A stretch of 64,000 bases of DNA, from positions 53,234-117,233 of the forward strand of contig NZ_FOUB01000007.1 in the NCBI RefSeq assembly GCF_900114745.1, in the 5' to 3' direction. The notes under the pieces are model-generated. The model was not told where the DNA came from, made no database searches, and was given only the letters and a program-made list of their open reading frames with translations. Of this stretch, positions 26,902-35,904 are shown one piece after another. The translations under genes were made by a program, and so were the position numbers. The stretch's first letter is position 1; every line of letters starts with the position of its first letter. The DNA is from Nitrosomonas communis. Its GTDB lineage: Bacteria; Pseudomonadota; Gammaproteobacteria; Burkholderiales; Nitrosomonadaceae.

Positions 26902-29637
26902 CTAGACCAGATCAACCTGACGGCCTGATTTAGGATCGTATTTCACTTCTACTGCTGCCACCTGATCGGTAGGGAGGATCTCCACCCATTGGTCGAATAC
27001 CTCGAAGTAATCATCATTACCAACATTGGCTTTAAATCCTCCCTGTAAAGGATAAAAACCGTGTTCATAAACCTTGTCGACCGGCGTAGCTGTAACCTTA
27101 TTGTCTGCATCTTCAGGATCAGAGATTGAGGAGGTTTTCATCGAATCAGTATGTTTCTTAGTGACTTTTTCTGCAAGTATCTCCAAGACTTGGAGCATTG
27201 TTTTTCCCTGCAAATCAGGCTCATCGCCGGTATACATATCGTTTTCCGTAATACCGTTCACCCCCTCGATCTGCTTCAGCCAATTTAACGCCGCTTTTTC
27301 TTTTCCGGGACGGATCGGGATCACGGCTTTTACCCATGGCGCATTGAGAAAAGCGTTCCGCATGTTATCACCATCAAGCTGCAGCAGCCAGCCCAGTGAA
27401 CTTCCCAACTTGGCGGGGATCGACTCCTCGGTAATGTAGTAATTATCCGCTCTCGCCTCATTAATACCGCCCCAGCCAACCAGGTCTTCACTCGTGATGG
27501 TATTGATTAAATTAGGTTTCATTTCCGGTTTGCCGTCACTACCAGCTTTACCTGTGGATATTAAAGCCCCGAAGGTTTGATTATAATGCTCTCGCGGCTT
27601 CCACCACTCAGGCGCCACGAAGTACAGCATTTTATCCACGTCGAAAATGGAATTGATCAGCTCGGAAACGATATGACGGGTTCGGTCATCCGGCTGGGGA
27701 ATTATATTTTCAGGCGCAAGGAGGTCCTGGATTAATCTACGATAGATGACAATTCTTTCCTCTTCCCTTAACTCTTCGTATTTACGCGGTTGAATATTAC
27801 TTGCCGCTTTTATTCTGTCTCTGGCAGCATCGACAAACTCCTTGCGATACGCCGATTCTTTTTTAGCGGTATACTGGGCTAGTTTCTTGTCATCCTCTTT
27901 TTTGAGAGCATTCAGATCTTGATTCGGTTCCCAGTATAATGTAGCTTCAATATTTATTGTGTTCTGTCCATGGAAATGAACATAATCCAGATGGACAGTG
28001 AATGTACCCTTATTGGAACTCTTATCAGGATTTGTAGGATCAAAGTCTCTTACCGAAAGTTTGGCATCCGCGCCCTGAGGTTGCAGCACTACGTCCGCAA
28101 GATAATATTCGGCTTCTTTACAAATAACCTTTTGCAGAAATTCATATTCGATGTACTCATCATAATTAGAATACTCAGCGCCGTGAGTGTAACCTTGATC
28201 ATTGTCACTTGTGCTTTCATTCACAGGTATAAACGGAATTTGAATATTGACCTTCTCGATAAACGGTTTCTTTGGCACTATCTGCTCTGGATTCGGTATG
28301 TTATCCGTCTCAGGAGATTTTGCTACATGGACTAGGTTAGCGATCCCCAATTCAGCCCCTGGTTCATCGACATAGGTTTGCCAGCAAAGGTAAGTCCCCA
28401 CGTCCTGGACCTGCACTCCGACCTGTCGCATCTTCCGTCTGAGTTCATAATTAATCAGTCCTTCTGTATTATTGACTAGCGAATAGCGTTTACTGGTGGT
28501 ATCGGTATACTCGGTAGTGGTTTTAAAAGTAGATTTGTAGTTTTTCCGAATTTCAGTAGACAGCTTTGAAGATTGCTGGCGCATGTGCTTGTGAGCTTGC
28601 TCTCGGGCAGTCTGCTGCGTACTGTTCATATCAAAGCTAGCTGATTGGGTGGAACTGCCCCAAATCCAGTTCTCCTGGGCTGTGACACTGGCTCCAAACT
28701 TGGTCTCATTCCGATTCTCCTCTTTTACTGCATCCGAAATTTCATCTTGTTCCGTTAAAGCAGCCTCGGTCTTAACAACATTCTCAGTCTGCATTTGCAG
28801 TTCTTTTTCCACGATGGTCTTGCGAGATGATAGTTCAATTAGTTCCACGCTTGAACCAGGACTAAGCCAGATATGCCCTACCGGCGTACCCAGAAATGTA
28901 TCAAATTCGTAAAAATACTGCCGAAATAAGTGAACGATTCCAATCGGCGACAGACCGACACGGTCTAATTCCTTTTTTGGGTCAATATAATCAAGAGGAT
29001 TCTTGGACTGCAGTTTAGCGATCCATGCATTAACTTCAAACTGAGACTTATAGAAAATTTGTTTCAGGTAATCAAATTGCTCATTCTTAACTAGATCCAG
29101 CAGTAAGCCGGCAACTACCGATTCTCGATTGATCCTATCCTTTAGGGACTGAATTCTAGCCTCCTGAATTTTTTCTCCTGTGGATATTACTGTTTTTACG
29201 GATACAGGCATTTTGCCCCCGGACATCCATCTGGTAGCTTGTTCCTTGACAGAAGTATTTAATAAATGGTTGAGTGAACCAGCATTTATGGTAGTTTTCC
29301 ATTTTTCAGGGGTTATTTCTTGTTCCACAGGGAGCGCTTTCCTGATCTCGTTCAATATTGCCGTATTAAAGCTGCGGGCAGTGCCGGACATTTCAGCGAT
29401 ATTGATCTTTCCTATATTGTCAAAGTTCGAGTTCTCATTGAAGTGGATCTGAAAATTACCTTTATAATGCGCAGCAAGGGTATTCATTAAAGCGAATTTA
29501 TCGGCATAAAAGCCTTTGTCCATCTGGTTCTGAATTCGTTGGGATTTCCAGCCCAGCAAAGGCTGATAGACCCCAAAAATCTCGCTAGCGTACGGCAAGG
29601 TATTTGTAAATTCTTTGAGATCGACTGACTTCTTCAT
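26902..29637 (-). CDS. Large unknown protein (911 residues) paired with the M14-like enzyme
   Basis: I do not recognise the family. There is no signal peptide or strong membrane segment. Residues 280-400 are charged, Gln/Thr/Ser-rich and probably coiled coil (VKTEAALTEQDEISD, TTEYTDTTSKRY). A conserved-looking core follows (YELRRKMRQVGVQVQDVGTY, LCWQTYVDEPGAELGIANL), then a beta-rich part (FTVHLDYVHFHGQNTINIEA) and a C-terminal alpha/beta region. The ATG has GGGGG upstream. The pairing with a metallopeptidase and the large mosaic structure suggest a secreted or particle-associated protein, but this is only inference. Confidence 0.6.
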   Translation of the reverse strand: MKKSVDLKEFTNTLPYASEIFGVYQPLLGWKSQRIQNQMDKGFYADKFALMNTLAAHYKGNFQIHFNENSNFDNIGKINIAEMSGTARSFNTAILNEIRKALPVEQEITPEKWKTTINAGSLNHLLNTSVKEQATRWMSGGKMPVSVKTVISTGEKIQEARIQSLKDRINRESVVAGLLLDLVKNEQFDYLKQIFYKSQFEVNAWIAKLQSKNPLDYIDPKKELDRVGLSPIGIVHLFRQYFYEFDTFLGTPVGHIWLSPGSSVELIELSSRKTIVEKELQMQTENVVKTEAALTEQDEISDAVKEENRNETKFGASVTAQENWIWGSSTQSASFDMNSTQQTAREQAHKHMRQQSSKLSTEIRKNYKSTFKTTTEYTDTTSKRYSLVNNTEGLINYELRRKMRQVGVQVQDVGTYLCWQTYVDEPGAELGIANLVHVAKSPETDNIPNPEQIVPKKPFIEKVNIQIPFIPVNESTSDNDQGYTHGAEYSNYDEYIEYEFLQKVICKEAEYYLADVVLQPQGADAKLSVRDFDPTNPDKSSNKGTFTVHLDYVHFHGQNTINIEATLYWEPNQDLNALKKEDDKKLAQYTAKKESAYRKEFVDAARDRIKAASNIQPRKYEELREEERIVIYRRLIQDLLAPENIIPQPDDRTRHIVSELINSIFDVDKMLYFVAPEWWKPREHYNQTFGALISTGKAGSDGKPEMKPNLINTITSEDLVGWGGINEARADNYYITEESIPAKLGSSLGWLLQLDGDNMRNAFLNAPWVKAVIPIRPGKEKAALNWLKQIEGVNGITENDMYTGDEPDLQGKTMLQVLEILAEKVTKKHTDSMKTSSISDPEDADNKVTATPVDKVYEHGFYPLQGGFKANVGNDDYFEVFDQWVEILPTDQVAAVEVKYDPKSGRQVDLV

Positions 29638-29690
29638 ATAACCCCCTGGGATAACTTATAGTTGATCTATTACTGAATAAACAACAAGGC

Positions 29691-29730
29691 GTATAGGAAA
29701 AAATAAATACCTTTTTAATAAAAACCGAAT
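29691..29730 (+). repeat. Dispersed 40-bp repeat, copy 1
   Basis: It begins GTATAGGAAAAAATAAATAC and continues with TTTTTAATAAAAACCGAAT. Related copies are at 30326-30366 and 33767-33800; all have the pattern GTATA(G/A)GAAAAA...TTTTTAAT. It looks like a symmetric A-run/T-run element, possibly the end of an old insertion sequence. Confidence 0.6.
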
Positions 29731-30325
29731 CGCGACAGGAGTCTACATTCATGGTTTTTTGAACATTAGATACCCAAGCGCGGCCCTGTATAAAACACAG
29801 TCGCAAAGTGTATAGGAAAAATGAAAGGAAGCCTGGAGCGGCTTGCAATCCCAGCTTCCAATTAATATAGAGGCGAGAAGAGTTAACAAAGTGATGAGTG
29901 CATTCACAATACTTAGCCTCTTTTTTAATAAATAGGCTCTGGTTTATTATATTATTTACTTGGCCAACACTTTAAATCTAAAAATGGCTTTAGGTTTAAC
30001 AGCTTAGATTGATCTAAGGGCCTGATTCCAAACTTAAACTAACTTAGATCAAAAAATATACTCTCTTGATGAAAATTAAAATAAGCAGAAACCTTAATTT
30101 AGTCTAAAGAAAGTGCGTAGAAAACAAGAATAGGAAGTTTCGTAAAATGATGGGCCGCCGGATTTTTTAAGTATTCCCTGCATGAGTTTTTATCGGGCGT
30201 ACATGGAAGCAGCTAGCGTGGCGACCTATGATGGGTTTTCACAGCCACGTAATACTGTAATTCATGTATAGAGTGGCCAAGTATTTTATGTCCTACCCAT
30301 TGGGCAGCAGTGGACCGACGATCAT

Positions 30326-30366
30326 GTATAAGAAAAAATAAACACCGTTTTTAATAATAATCGAAT
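30326..30366 (+). repeat. Dispersed 40-bp repeat, copy 2
   Basis: It begins GTATAAGAAAAAATAAACAC and runs through GTTTTTAATAATAATCGAAT. It lies 110 bp before the first IS630 relic. Confidence 0.6.
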
Positions 30367-30474
30367 GTAGCGGAGAAACGGTTTGATCGTCAACTGAACA
30401 GAAAATTGTCCGAAATTTGGTAAAATTTGTGTTCGATAAATAGCAAAAAAGGTTGGTTTGGTTCTCTTTTTCGC

Positions 30475-31075
30475 TATATCCGATCCCCTATAAAACGATT
30501 CAAATCCCATAAGCGGTAAAGAGTTGCTCGATGGAACAGCCCTCTCTTTTTCTGATGGCTTTGGCCTGGGCCCATTTTGGCTCAATATCATTAAAATCTG
30601 GAGAATAAGACGGAAGATATTCAAGCATATGCCCGGCATTTGCAATAGCAGTTTGGATATCCTGCCGTTTATGGAAGGTTGTGTTGTCCATGAAAATCAC
30701 GCAAGCAGGCAGAAGTTTAGGCAAAAGGTCCTGCGTCACCCACGCATAGAAAATGTCGGCGGTGATATGGGCAGTAAACAAGCTTACAGTCAGGAGCGCT
30801 CCTTTGATCAGAGCGCCGATCACATTGGTTCGACCTCTTGCATGCCAATCTTTTACACCATGACAGCGTTCACCCACAGGCGCATAGCCATGCGTACTGG
30901 TATGTCGTGCGCAAAGCCGCTTTCTTCAAGGTAAACGATGACGCGGCCTTCGCGCTCATAGCCTTTAATTTTTTCCTGAAAGATACGCCGCTCTTTTTTG
31001 CTGGCCTTTAGATAACGCAAGCTTTTTTATAAGTTACACCGCAAATTATAATCAATTTATTGGGGATATGCTATA
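30475..31075 (-). mobile_element. Internally deleted IS630-family element, copy 1 (601 bp)
   Basis: The ends match those of the longer copy at 58895-59781: the left end reads TATAGCATATCCCC on the minus strand (31075 downward) and the right end begins TATATC at 30475. About 280 bp encoding the N-terminal helix-turn-helix are missing. The same deletion junction (GCGGTGTAACTTATAAAAAA on the minus strand) is found in copy 2 at 34831-35436, so the deletion happened once before the element was copied. Confidence 0.8.
30500..31020 (-). pseudogene. IS630 transposase remnant, C-terminal catalytic part
   Basis: The last 125 residues are open (30500-30877): second catalytic Asp in FMDNTTFHKRQD and Glu in NDIEPKWAQAKAI. 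The first Asp (VIVYL.ESGFAHD) lies upstream in another frame, where it has become Glu (YLEESGF), so the gene is both frameshifted and mutated in the DDE triad. The N-terminal DNA-binding region is deleted. Confidence 0.8.
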
Positions 31076-31220
31076 ACTGAATTATAAAAAATTAATAGGG
31101 AATCGCCACTTCCCTTTGTACAATATTGGGGTTAGGTTTCAGCCGCTGCCGGACGCGGTAGCGGCGAATGAACGGATGCTGGAGGCAATCGGCTGCAAGC
31201 CTTGGTTAGGCGCGCTATGC

Positions 31221-31691
31221 CTATTTACATCCTTCTCCTTGCTCACGCAACTCAACCAATAGCTTACCCAAGGGAGTCAGATTGATCTTGTCCACTAGCT
31301 TATCACCAGCCCGCAAGTCCCTGATATGGAAAAGTTCGAGATACCCAAGGTCTCGTAGCAACCGAAGGTCGCGTTCAAACCGCGGGTTGGGATCATACCT
31401 GTATACTTCATCGTGGTGATACAGCTTGGACAGATGCTCCAAAAGATAGAAGGCCAACGTGTATTTCACCAGCGTGTTGATCTTCTCCTGTGTGATATTA
31501 ACTTCTGATTGAACTCCTTTTAGCTCTTTTTGCAGGAGTAAAGTCTGCGTTTGGAGATGTTCGGTCTCCGCCTCCACTCTAGATATATCGGCCTGAGTCT
31601 TCTTTTTTTGCAGAATCTGCGTAAGAAGTGCCGATACTACCCCGCCACCGAGGATACCTGAGATGACCGCTGCCAGAACATTGTTTTCCAT
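31221..31691 (-). CDS. Hypothetical membrane-anchored coiled-coil protein
   Basis: Starting at the ATG at 31691 (MENNVLAAVISG) gives 156 residues; a Met 8 codons upstream is possible. It has one N-terminal membrane helix (about 4-24), a coiled coil (about 25-70: ADISRVEAETEHLQTQTLLL), and a compact C-terminal domain ending in a winged-helix-like segment (LRLLRDLGYLELF, LTPLGKLLVELRE). No family recognised. It lies between two insertion sequences and may be a surviving single gene of an older island. Confidence 0.6.
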   Translation of the reverse strand: MENNVLAAVISGILGGGVVSALLTQILQKKKTQADISRVEAETEHLQTQTLLLQKELKGVQSEVNITQEKINTLVKYTLAFYLLEHLSKLYHHDEVYRYDPNPRFERDLRLLRDLGYLELFHIRDLRAGDKLVDKINLTPLGKLLVELREQGEGCK

Positions 31692-31801
31692 TCCTTTTCC
31701 CCATCTCCTCCCCAAAAATAGCGCCTAACTAGTAATTATATAGTTTCTGTACATCTATCATATTCCAGAATAAAGAGCAATAATATTGTGATATTAGTCC
31801 G

Positions 31802-32801
31802 ATTAAATGTGAATTAAGAGCTAACTCGTAAAAAATTCCAGAAAAACAGAGCCGCAGCCAGCTTTCCGAATACATGTACCATAAGCCCATTATAAGAACG
31901 AACTTTGCTGGCACATTCAATGCCTGTTTTTTCTTCAATCCACGCAAATAAGGCTTCAATCGGTTGCCGAACGCGAGACACCGCTGTAGACAACCATTGA
32001 TCCTGTGGTTCCAGATGGTGTTGCCCTTTTTGTTTTTTAACCGGTGTCATGACGGTCAGATTCTGAGCTCGCCTGATGCATTCAGCGTCAGGCCGTTGAT
32101 AAGCTTTATCACCGTACAGCTCATTGTTGTGCAATTGTGGCTGAATCTGATCAAATATCTTGCCATCATGGTCGCTAGCGCCAGTTACACCGATGTACTC
32201 AGGGATCGGCAATGAGCCTGGTTGGCGGCGCCCAATAATATGGACCCGCACACCATAATAGTATAACTTCTTTGTGGAGCAGTAGCCTGCATCCGCCAAC
32301 TGTTTCGCTACACACGCGTTAAACCGATGGCCTTGTTTGGCCAATGCCACTGGAAATGAATCGATCAGCCAAACTTGCCCCGGATTCCTGGTTTCCTGTT
32401 CTTGCTGAATCAGTGCTAATAAGGGGGCAAACACATCGGCTACTCGATTCAGGCGCTGAACATAAGCCACATAACCTGGAAGTCGTGGAAACCAATCGCG
32501 TAAGTGGCGATCCGCATACTCATAAATACCTTTGATCTGTCTATGCTTGTCCATTACACCGAACAGGAAGAAGGTAATGACTTCTTCGTCGCTAAAGCTT
32601 AAATCCGCGTAATGGCTCATTCTTTGGCTATGAACCCAAAGATTTTGCTGATAATGCTTGCAAACATAGAGACAAATCGTTATTAATCGGTTTGCCAGTT
32701 CATTGGTTACTGTGATTTATTGAGGTTGGGTGATGTCTTCCTCAATAGTTTAACGTTATTGATGAACTGGCTTCTATTTCAGCTCTTAATTCGCATTAAA
32801 G
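31802..32801 (-). mobile_element. DDE insertion sequence of about 1.0 kb with 20-bp inverted repeats
   Basis: The ends are inverted repeats: left TTAAATGTGAATTAAGAGCT (from 31803) and right, read inward on the other strand, TTTAATGCGAATTAAGAGCT (ending 32800), differing at few bases. One transposase gene lies between. No clear target duplication could be read. The right repeat overlaps the end of the gene at 32796-33470. Confidence 0.8.
31814..32620 (-). CDS. DDE transposase (IS4/IS5/IS982-like superfamily)
   Basis: The 268-residue frame has first Asp in VWLIDSFPVALAKQG, second in NELYGDKAYQRPDAE and Glu in RQPIEALFAWIEEKTGI. The frame is open about 40 codons upstream of the ATG (reading ANRLITICLYVCKHYQQN, a protein-like sequence), so the true start may be a non-ATG codon near 32735. 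The IDSFPV pattern is like IS982, but the N-terminus is not, so I leave the family open. It looks intact. Confidence 0.8.
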   Translation of the reverse strand: MSHYADLSFSDEEVITFFLFGVMDKHRQIKGIYEYADRHLRDWFPRLPGYVAYVQRLNRVADVFAPLLALIQQEQETRNPGQVWLIDSFPVALAKQGHRFNACVAKQLADAGYCSTKKLYYYGVRVHIIGRRQPGSLPIPEYIGVTGASDHDGKIFDQIQPQLHNNELYGDKAYQRPDAECIRRAQNLTVMTPVKKQKGQHHLEPQDQWLSTAVSRVRQPIEALFAWIEEKTGIECASKVRSYNGLMVHVFGKLAAALFFWNFLRVSS

Positions 32802-33470
32802 TGAAGTGAATAAACAGTCAAGCCTATCGAATTTCCCTTCCTCCTCACACAAATCGTGTAACATGACTGAGTACTTTGCACTGGGCATGACAAGTCTCAA
32901 AAATGTTTTGGGTTTGATTGCATGCACAATTGCTACCCTCTCAAGCGGGACTTTAGGGGCCGGTATGCCAGCGAGCTTAAGGCATTCGCACGCAACGTGG
33001 AAACAGTTAAAACGAGTCGCATGGTACTTCAAGATTCTTTGCTCAGAGTCTTTTTTGAGTGAGTATAGATACTCTTGCGTTTTCCGATATTCTTTTTCGT
33101 TAATAGACCACGAATTCCAAAAAGAAGGGATAGATATGAAATTTTTCCTATATATCAATTTCCCATCCTGAGCTATCAATGCTGAAATAAGGTACTTCCA
33201 GTATGAACGTGTATGGAACGAAAAAGTCTCTGGCGCATTAGGTGGCCCCCATAATACTACATCGATATGCCCTAAATCGAAGACACGCCATGGACGAAAT
33301 GGATTGAATCCATTGGCAAGCATAACCGCAAGTATCAAATAATATATACGAGGCGCTTGTTGGGTTAGTGAATTATCACGGGACATATGAAAGGCTTCAG
33401 TATTGTCATGGTGAATAGGTATATGAAACAACAATACCAGGTCTGTTGCCCTTGGCCTGTATATCACCAT
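32796..33470 (-). CDS. Hypothetical protein, 3' end supplied by an insertion sequence
   Basis: A 224-residue protein that I do not recognise. It has a hydrophobic segment (IYYLILAVMLANGF, about 42-56) and a Cys/His stretch (FNCFHVACECLKLAGIP) that could be a papain-like or NlpC-type active site, though this is speculative. Its TAA stop lies inside the inverted repeat of the neighbouring IS, so the original C-terminus is probably lost. The N-terminus overlaps the next gene (33406-33753) in another frame, and the two may be one frameshifted gene. Confidence 0.45.
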   Translation of the reverse strand: MVIYRPRATDLVLLFHIPIHHDNTEAFHMSRDNSLTQQAPRIYYLILAVMLANGFNPFRPWRVFDLGHIDVVLWGPPNAPETFSFHTRSYWKYLISALIAQDGKLIYRKNFISIPSFWNSWSINEKEYRKTQEYLYSLKKDSEQRILKYHATRFNCFHVACECLKLAGIPAPKVPLERVAIVHAIKPKTFLRLVMPSAKYSVMLHDLCEEEGKFDRLDCLFTSL

Positions 33471-33753
33471 AAGGAAGCGTTTGAAGCCAGCTCAGACAAA
33501 GATGATTACCGCTAGTCTCGCCGTAAGGGATGCCTGACCAGCGTTTTCTTAGTCGAATATTATCTGTATGCATAGTAATGCAAAAGCCACTTAAAGCACT
33601 CCATTCAAGCGTTGTCCATCCATCCCCTAATTTCTTACTACGTTCTACAGAACTCGGTCCACCCATTATTAGTCTCCCTCTTTTGGTTAATGAATAATCT
33701 CTATTCATATTAGGAAAAACAAAAGATACAAGCAATAATGCAAACACATTCAT
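33406..33753 (-). CDS. Hypothetical 115-residue protein, possibly the 5' part of the downstream gene
   Basis: It begins with a hydrophobic N-terminus (MNVFALLLVSFVFP), which may be a signal peptide, then a short Trp-rich part (GDGWTTLEWSALSGF, SGNHLCLSWLQTLPYG). It overlaps the next minus-strand frame by about 65 bp in a different phase. Reading the two as one protein with a single frameshift near 33420-33450 gives about 310 residues with a signal peptide, which I find more natural than two small overlapping genes. No family recognised. Confidence 0.4.
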   Translation of the reverse strand: MNVFALLLVSFVFPNMNRDYSLTKRGRLIMGGPSSVERSKKLGDGWTTLEWSALSGFCITMHTDNIRLRKRWSGIPYGETSGNHLCLSWLQTLPYGDIQAKGNRPGIVVSYTYSP

Positions 33754-33766
33754 TTTAATTACTGGG

Positions 33767-33800
33767 GTATAGGAAAAATAAATGCTTTTTTAATGACGAA
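33767..33800 (+). repeat. Dispersed short repeat, copy 3
   Basis: It begins GTATAGGAAAAATAAATGC, then a T-run and TAATGACGAA. It is related to 29691-29730 and 30326-30366. Confidence 0.5.
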
Positions 33801-34092
33801 CTCAAGCTTAGGCATTCAGCATTAAAAAATATACCATTAAGGCATAAACAAAATAGCGAAGTAATCGGCCCGACGCCGCAAATCACGCCGAACAAGCACA
33901 AAATGGCTAGATTATGGCAAAGTGGAATATGGTGCTGCAAAAGACTGATAGAGCGATGGTGCATATTGCTCGTAGAGTAGCGTGGTCATGGGTGGTCATG
34001 GGTGACGTCATCGACATTGGTGAATCGGCTCGGTGGTTCATAGCCGCTGAAACGATATCCCGTTTGAGAGAGTGAGCTAGACAACGTACCCG

Positions 34093-34830
34093 ATGCAGCG
34101 CCACATTTCACAACGAATGATCGAGCAAACCATGTCAAGACGCAATCGCAATCGTACGATCAGCCTTAAACGGGGCAAATCCCGGGCCGCCCTGACCATC
34201 ACCCACCCCAATGCAGCCGGCATCGACATTGGCAGTGCCTCTCACTTTGTTGCTGTACCACCCGACCGTGATGATTAACCAGTACGAGAGTTCCCGAGTT
34301 TTACGGATGACCTTAATGCTTTGGCCGACTGGCTCGAGGCCTGCGGCGTAGATACGGTTGCTATGGAATCCACGTGGGTGTACTGGATTGCCTTATTTGA
34401 GTTGCTGGAATCGCGCGGTTTTACCGTGCTGTTAGTCAACGCACGCCACGTCAAGAACGTTTCTGGTCGTAAATCCGATGTGCTCGACTGCCAATGGCAG
34501 CAACAACTCATGATCTACAGCTTGCTTCGTGGTGCATTTCGTCCGTCTGATGAGGTATGCGCATTGCGTTCGCTGTGGCGTCAGCGGGAAATGCTCCAAA
34601 AAAACCAAGGGCGCCATTTACAGCACATGCAAAAAGCGCTTACACAGATGAATATCCAACTTTCCAACGTCATCTCCAACATAGCTGAAGAAACAGGGGA
34701 GAAGATTCTGCGCGCTATCGTTGCTGGTGAACGAGATGGACAAGTATTGGCTGCGATGAAGAACGTGCGCATCCACGTTAGCGAGGCTGAGATTGCCAAA
34801 AGCTTGCAAGTAACTGGCGCATCGAACACT
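34093..34830 (+). pseudogene. IS110-family transposase, nonsense mutation and 3' truncation
   Basis: The frame reads AAGIDIGSASHFVAVPPD, the DEDD catalytic start of IS110 transposases. An in-frame TAA at about 34276 interrupts it before continuing in the same frame as PVREFPSFTDDLNALADWL and on to ARHVKNVSGRKSDVLDCQW. At 34831 it is cut by an IS630 derivative, and the C-terminal serine-containing domain is not found on the other side. It is therefore a dead, truncated element; no bridge-RNA region can be defined. Confidence 0.8.
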
Positions 34831-35436
34831 TATAGCATATCTCCAATAAATTGATTATAATTCGCGGTGTAACTTATAAAAAAGCCTGCGTCATCCAAAG
34901 GCCAGCGAAGAAGAGCGACGCATCTTTCGACAAAAATTAAAGGCTATGAGCGCGAAGGCCGCGTCATCGTTTACCTTGATGAAAGCGGCTTTGCGCACGA
35001 CATACCAGCACGCATGGCTATGCGCCTGTGGGTGAACGCTGTCATGGTGTAAAAGATTGGCATGCAAGAGGTCGAACCAATGTGATCGGCGCTCTGATCA
35101 AAGGAGCGCTCCTGACTGTAAGCTTGTTTACTGCCCATATCACCGCCGACATTTTCTATGCGTGGGTGACGCAGGACCTTTTGCCTAAACTTCTGCCCGC
35201 TTGCGTGATTGTCATGGACAACGCGACCTTCCATAAGCGGCAGGATATCCAAACCGCCATTGCCAATGCCGGGCATACGCTTGAATACCTGCCGCCTTAT
35301 TCTCCAGACTTTAATGTCATTGACATTGAACCCAAATCGGCCCAGGCCAAAGCCATCAGAAAAAGATAAGGTTGTTCATCCGAGCAGCTCTTTGCCGCTT
35401 ATGGAATTTGATTCATTTTATATGGGATTAGCTATA
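34831..35436 (+). mobile_element. Internally deleted IS630-family element, copy 2 (606 bp)
   Basis: The left end is TATAGCATATCTCC at 34831 and the right end ...GGGATTAGCTATA at 35436. It shares the deletion junction of copy 1 and lies in the opposite orientation, so copies 1 and 2 bracket 3.8 kb. It inserted into the IS110 transposase gene. The transposase part is open at 35028-35369 (second Asp in VMDNATFHKRQD) but frameshifted before the first catalytic Asp and near the end. Confidence 0.8.
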
Positions 35437-35449
35437 TGTATGCCGTCCA

Positions 35450-35625
35450 AAAGATTCCGGACTGAAAATTGAAGCTGCTCCGATTGCCGGCAAGAGTGAT
35501 TAACAAGCGTATGGATGAGAGGAATTCGGCCAAATTATCTAATCCACGTCCTCAAGGCCAAGGTATTATTATCTGGATCGGAAAACGGACGCGGGTTCGG
35601 TTCCCAATTCCACCACCAACAACCA
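35450..35625 (+). other. tmRNA/tRNA-3'-end-like block, copy A
   Basis: The block ends in CGGACGCGGGTTC, GGTTCCC and CCACCACCA, which looks like the T-arm, acceptor and CCA of a tmRNA (E. coli ssrA ends with the same CGGACGCGGGTTC). A T-stem mismatch (CCCAA instead of CCCGC) shows decay. A rho-independent terminator follows at once. The preceding 120 bp also match copy B at 55551-55711 (about 80 percent by eye). No tag-peptide region is seen, so this is a 3' fragment, as left by islands that integrate into such genes. The tmRNA identity is tentative; the duplication is clear. Confidence 0.45.
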
Positions 35626-35627
35626 AA

Positions 35628-35656
35628 CCTCAACCATTCTCGGTTGGGGTTTTTTA
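35628..35656 (+). terminator. Rho-independent terminator after block A
   Basis: The stem CCTCAACC/GGTTGGGG (one G-T pair) has a short loop and is followed by six T. It sits 5-10 nt after the CCA-like end, as after many tRNA-like genes. Confidence 0.75.
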
Positions 35657-35904
35657 TTGCCCGTTTACCCAGTGCTGGCGCGGATTCCGAGCCTAGCCTC
35701 GCGAGCGCCCTCCCCTTCAACCCGACGTTTCCACACTCGCCGACGCTTCTCTGTTCTCCGTTTTCTCTGGTGGTCACGCGAGCGTTCTCGAGACCACTTC
35801 CTTTACTGGCGCGGGTTTAGATGTGGTTGGTTGTAGTCGAGAATTGCTATAGAGGTAGCGACTGTGACTTGTCAACCGAACAAGGAGAATGAGAGAATTA
35901 TTAA

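Larger units (their letters stand above)
29638..30474. other. AT-rich interval with dispersed short repeats
   Basis: About 840 bp without a supportable gene. It holds two copies of a 40-bp repeat (29691-29730, 30326-30366) and a shorter match near 29812. It probably also carries the promoter of the 911-residue gene. Short frames here have no protein-like character. Confidence 0.5.

Noticed and set aside
35450..35625. Complete tRNA or tmRNA gene
   Set aside because: Only the T-arm/acceptor-like 3' end is recognisable; no matching 5' acceptor strand or tag-peptide frame is found.
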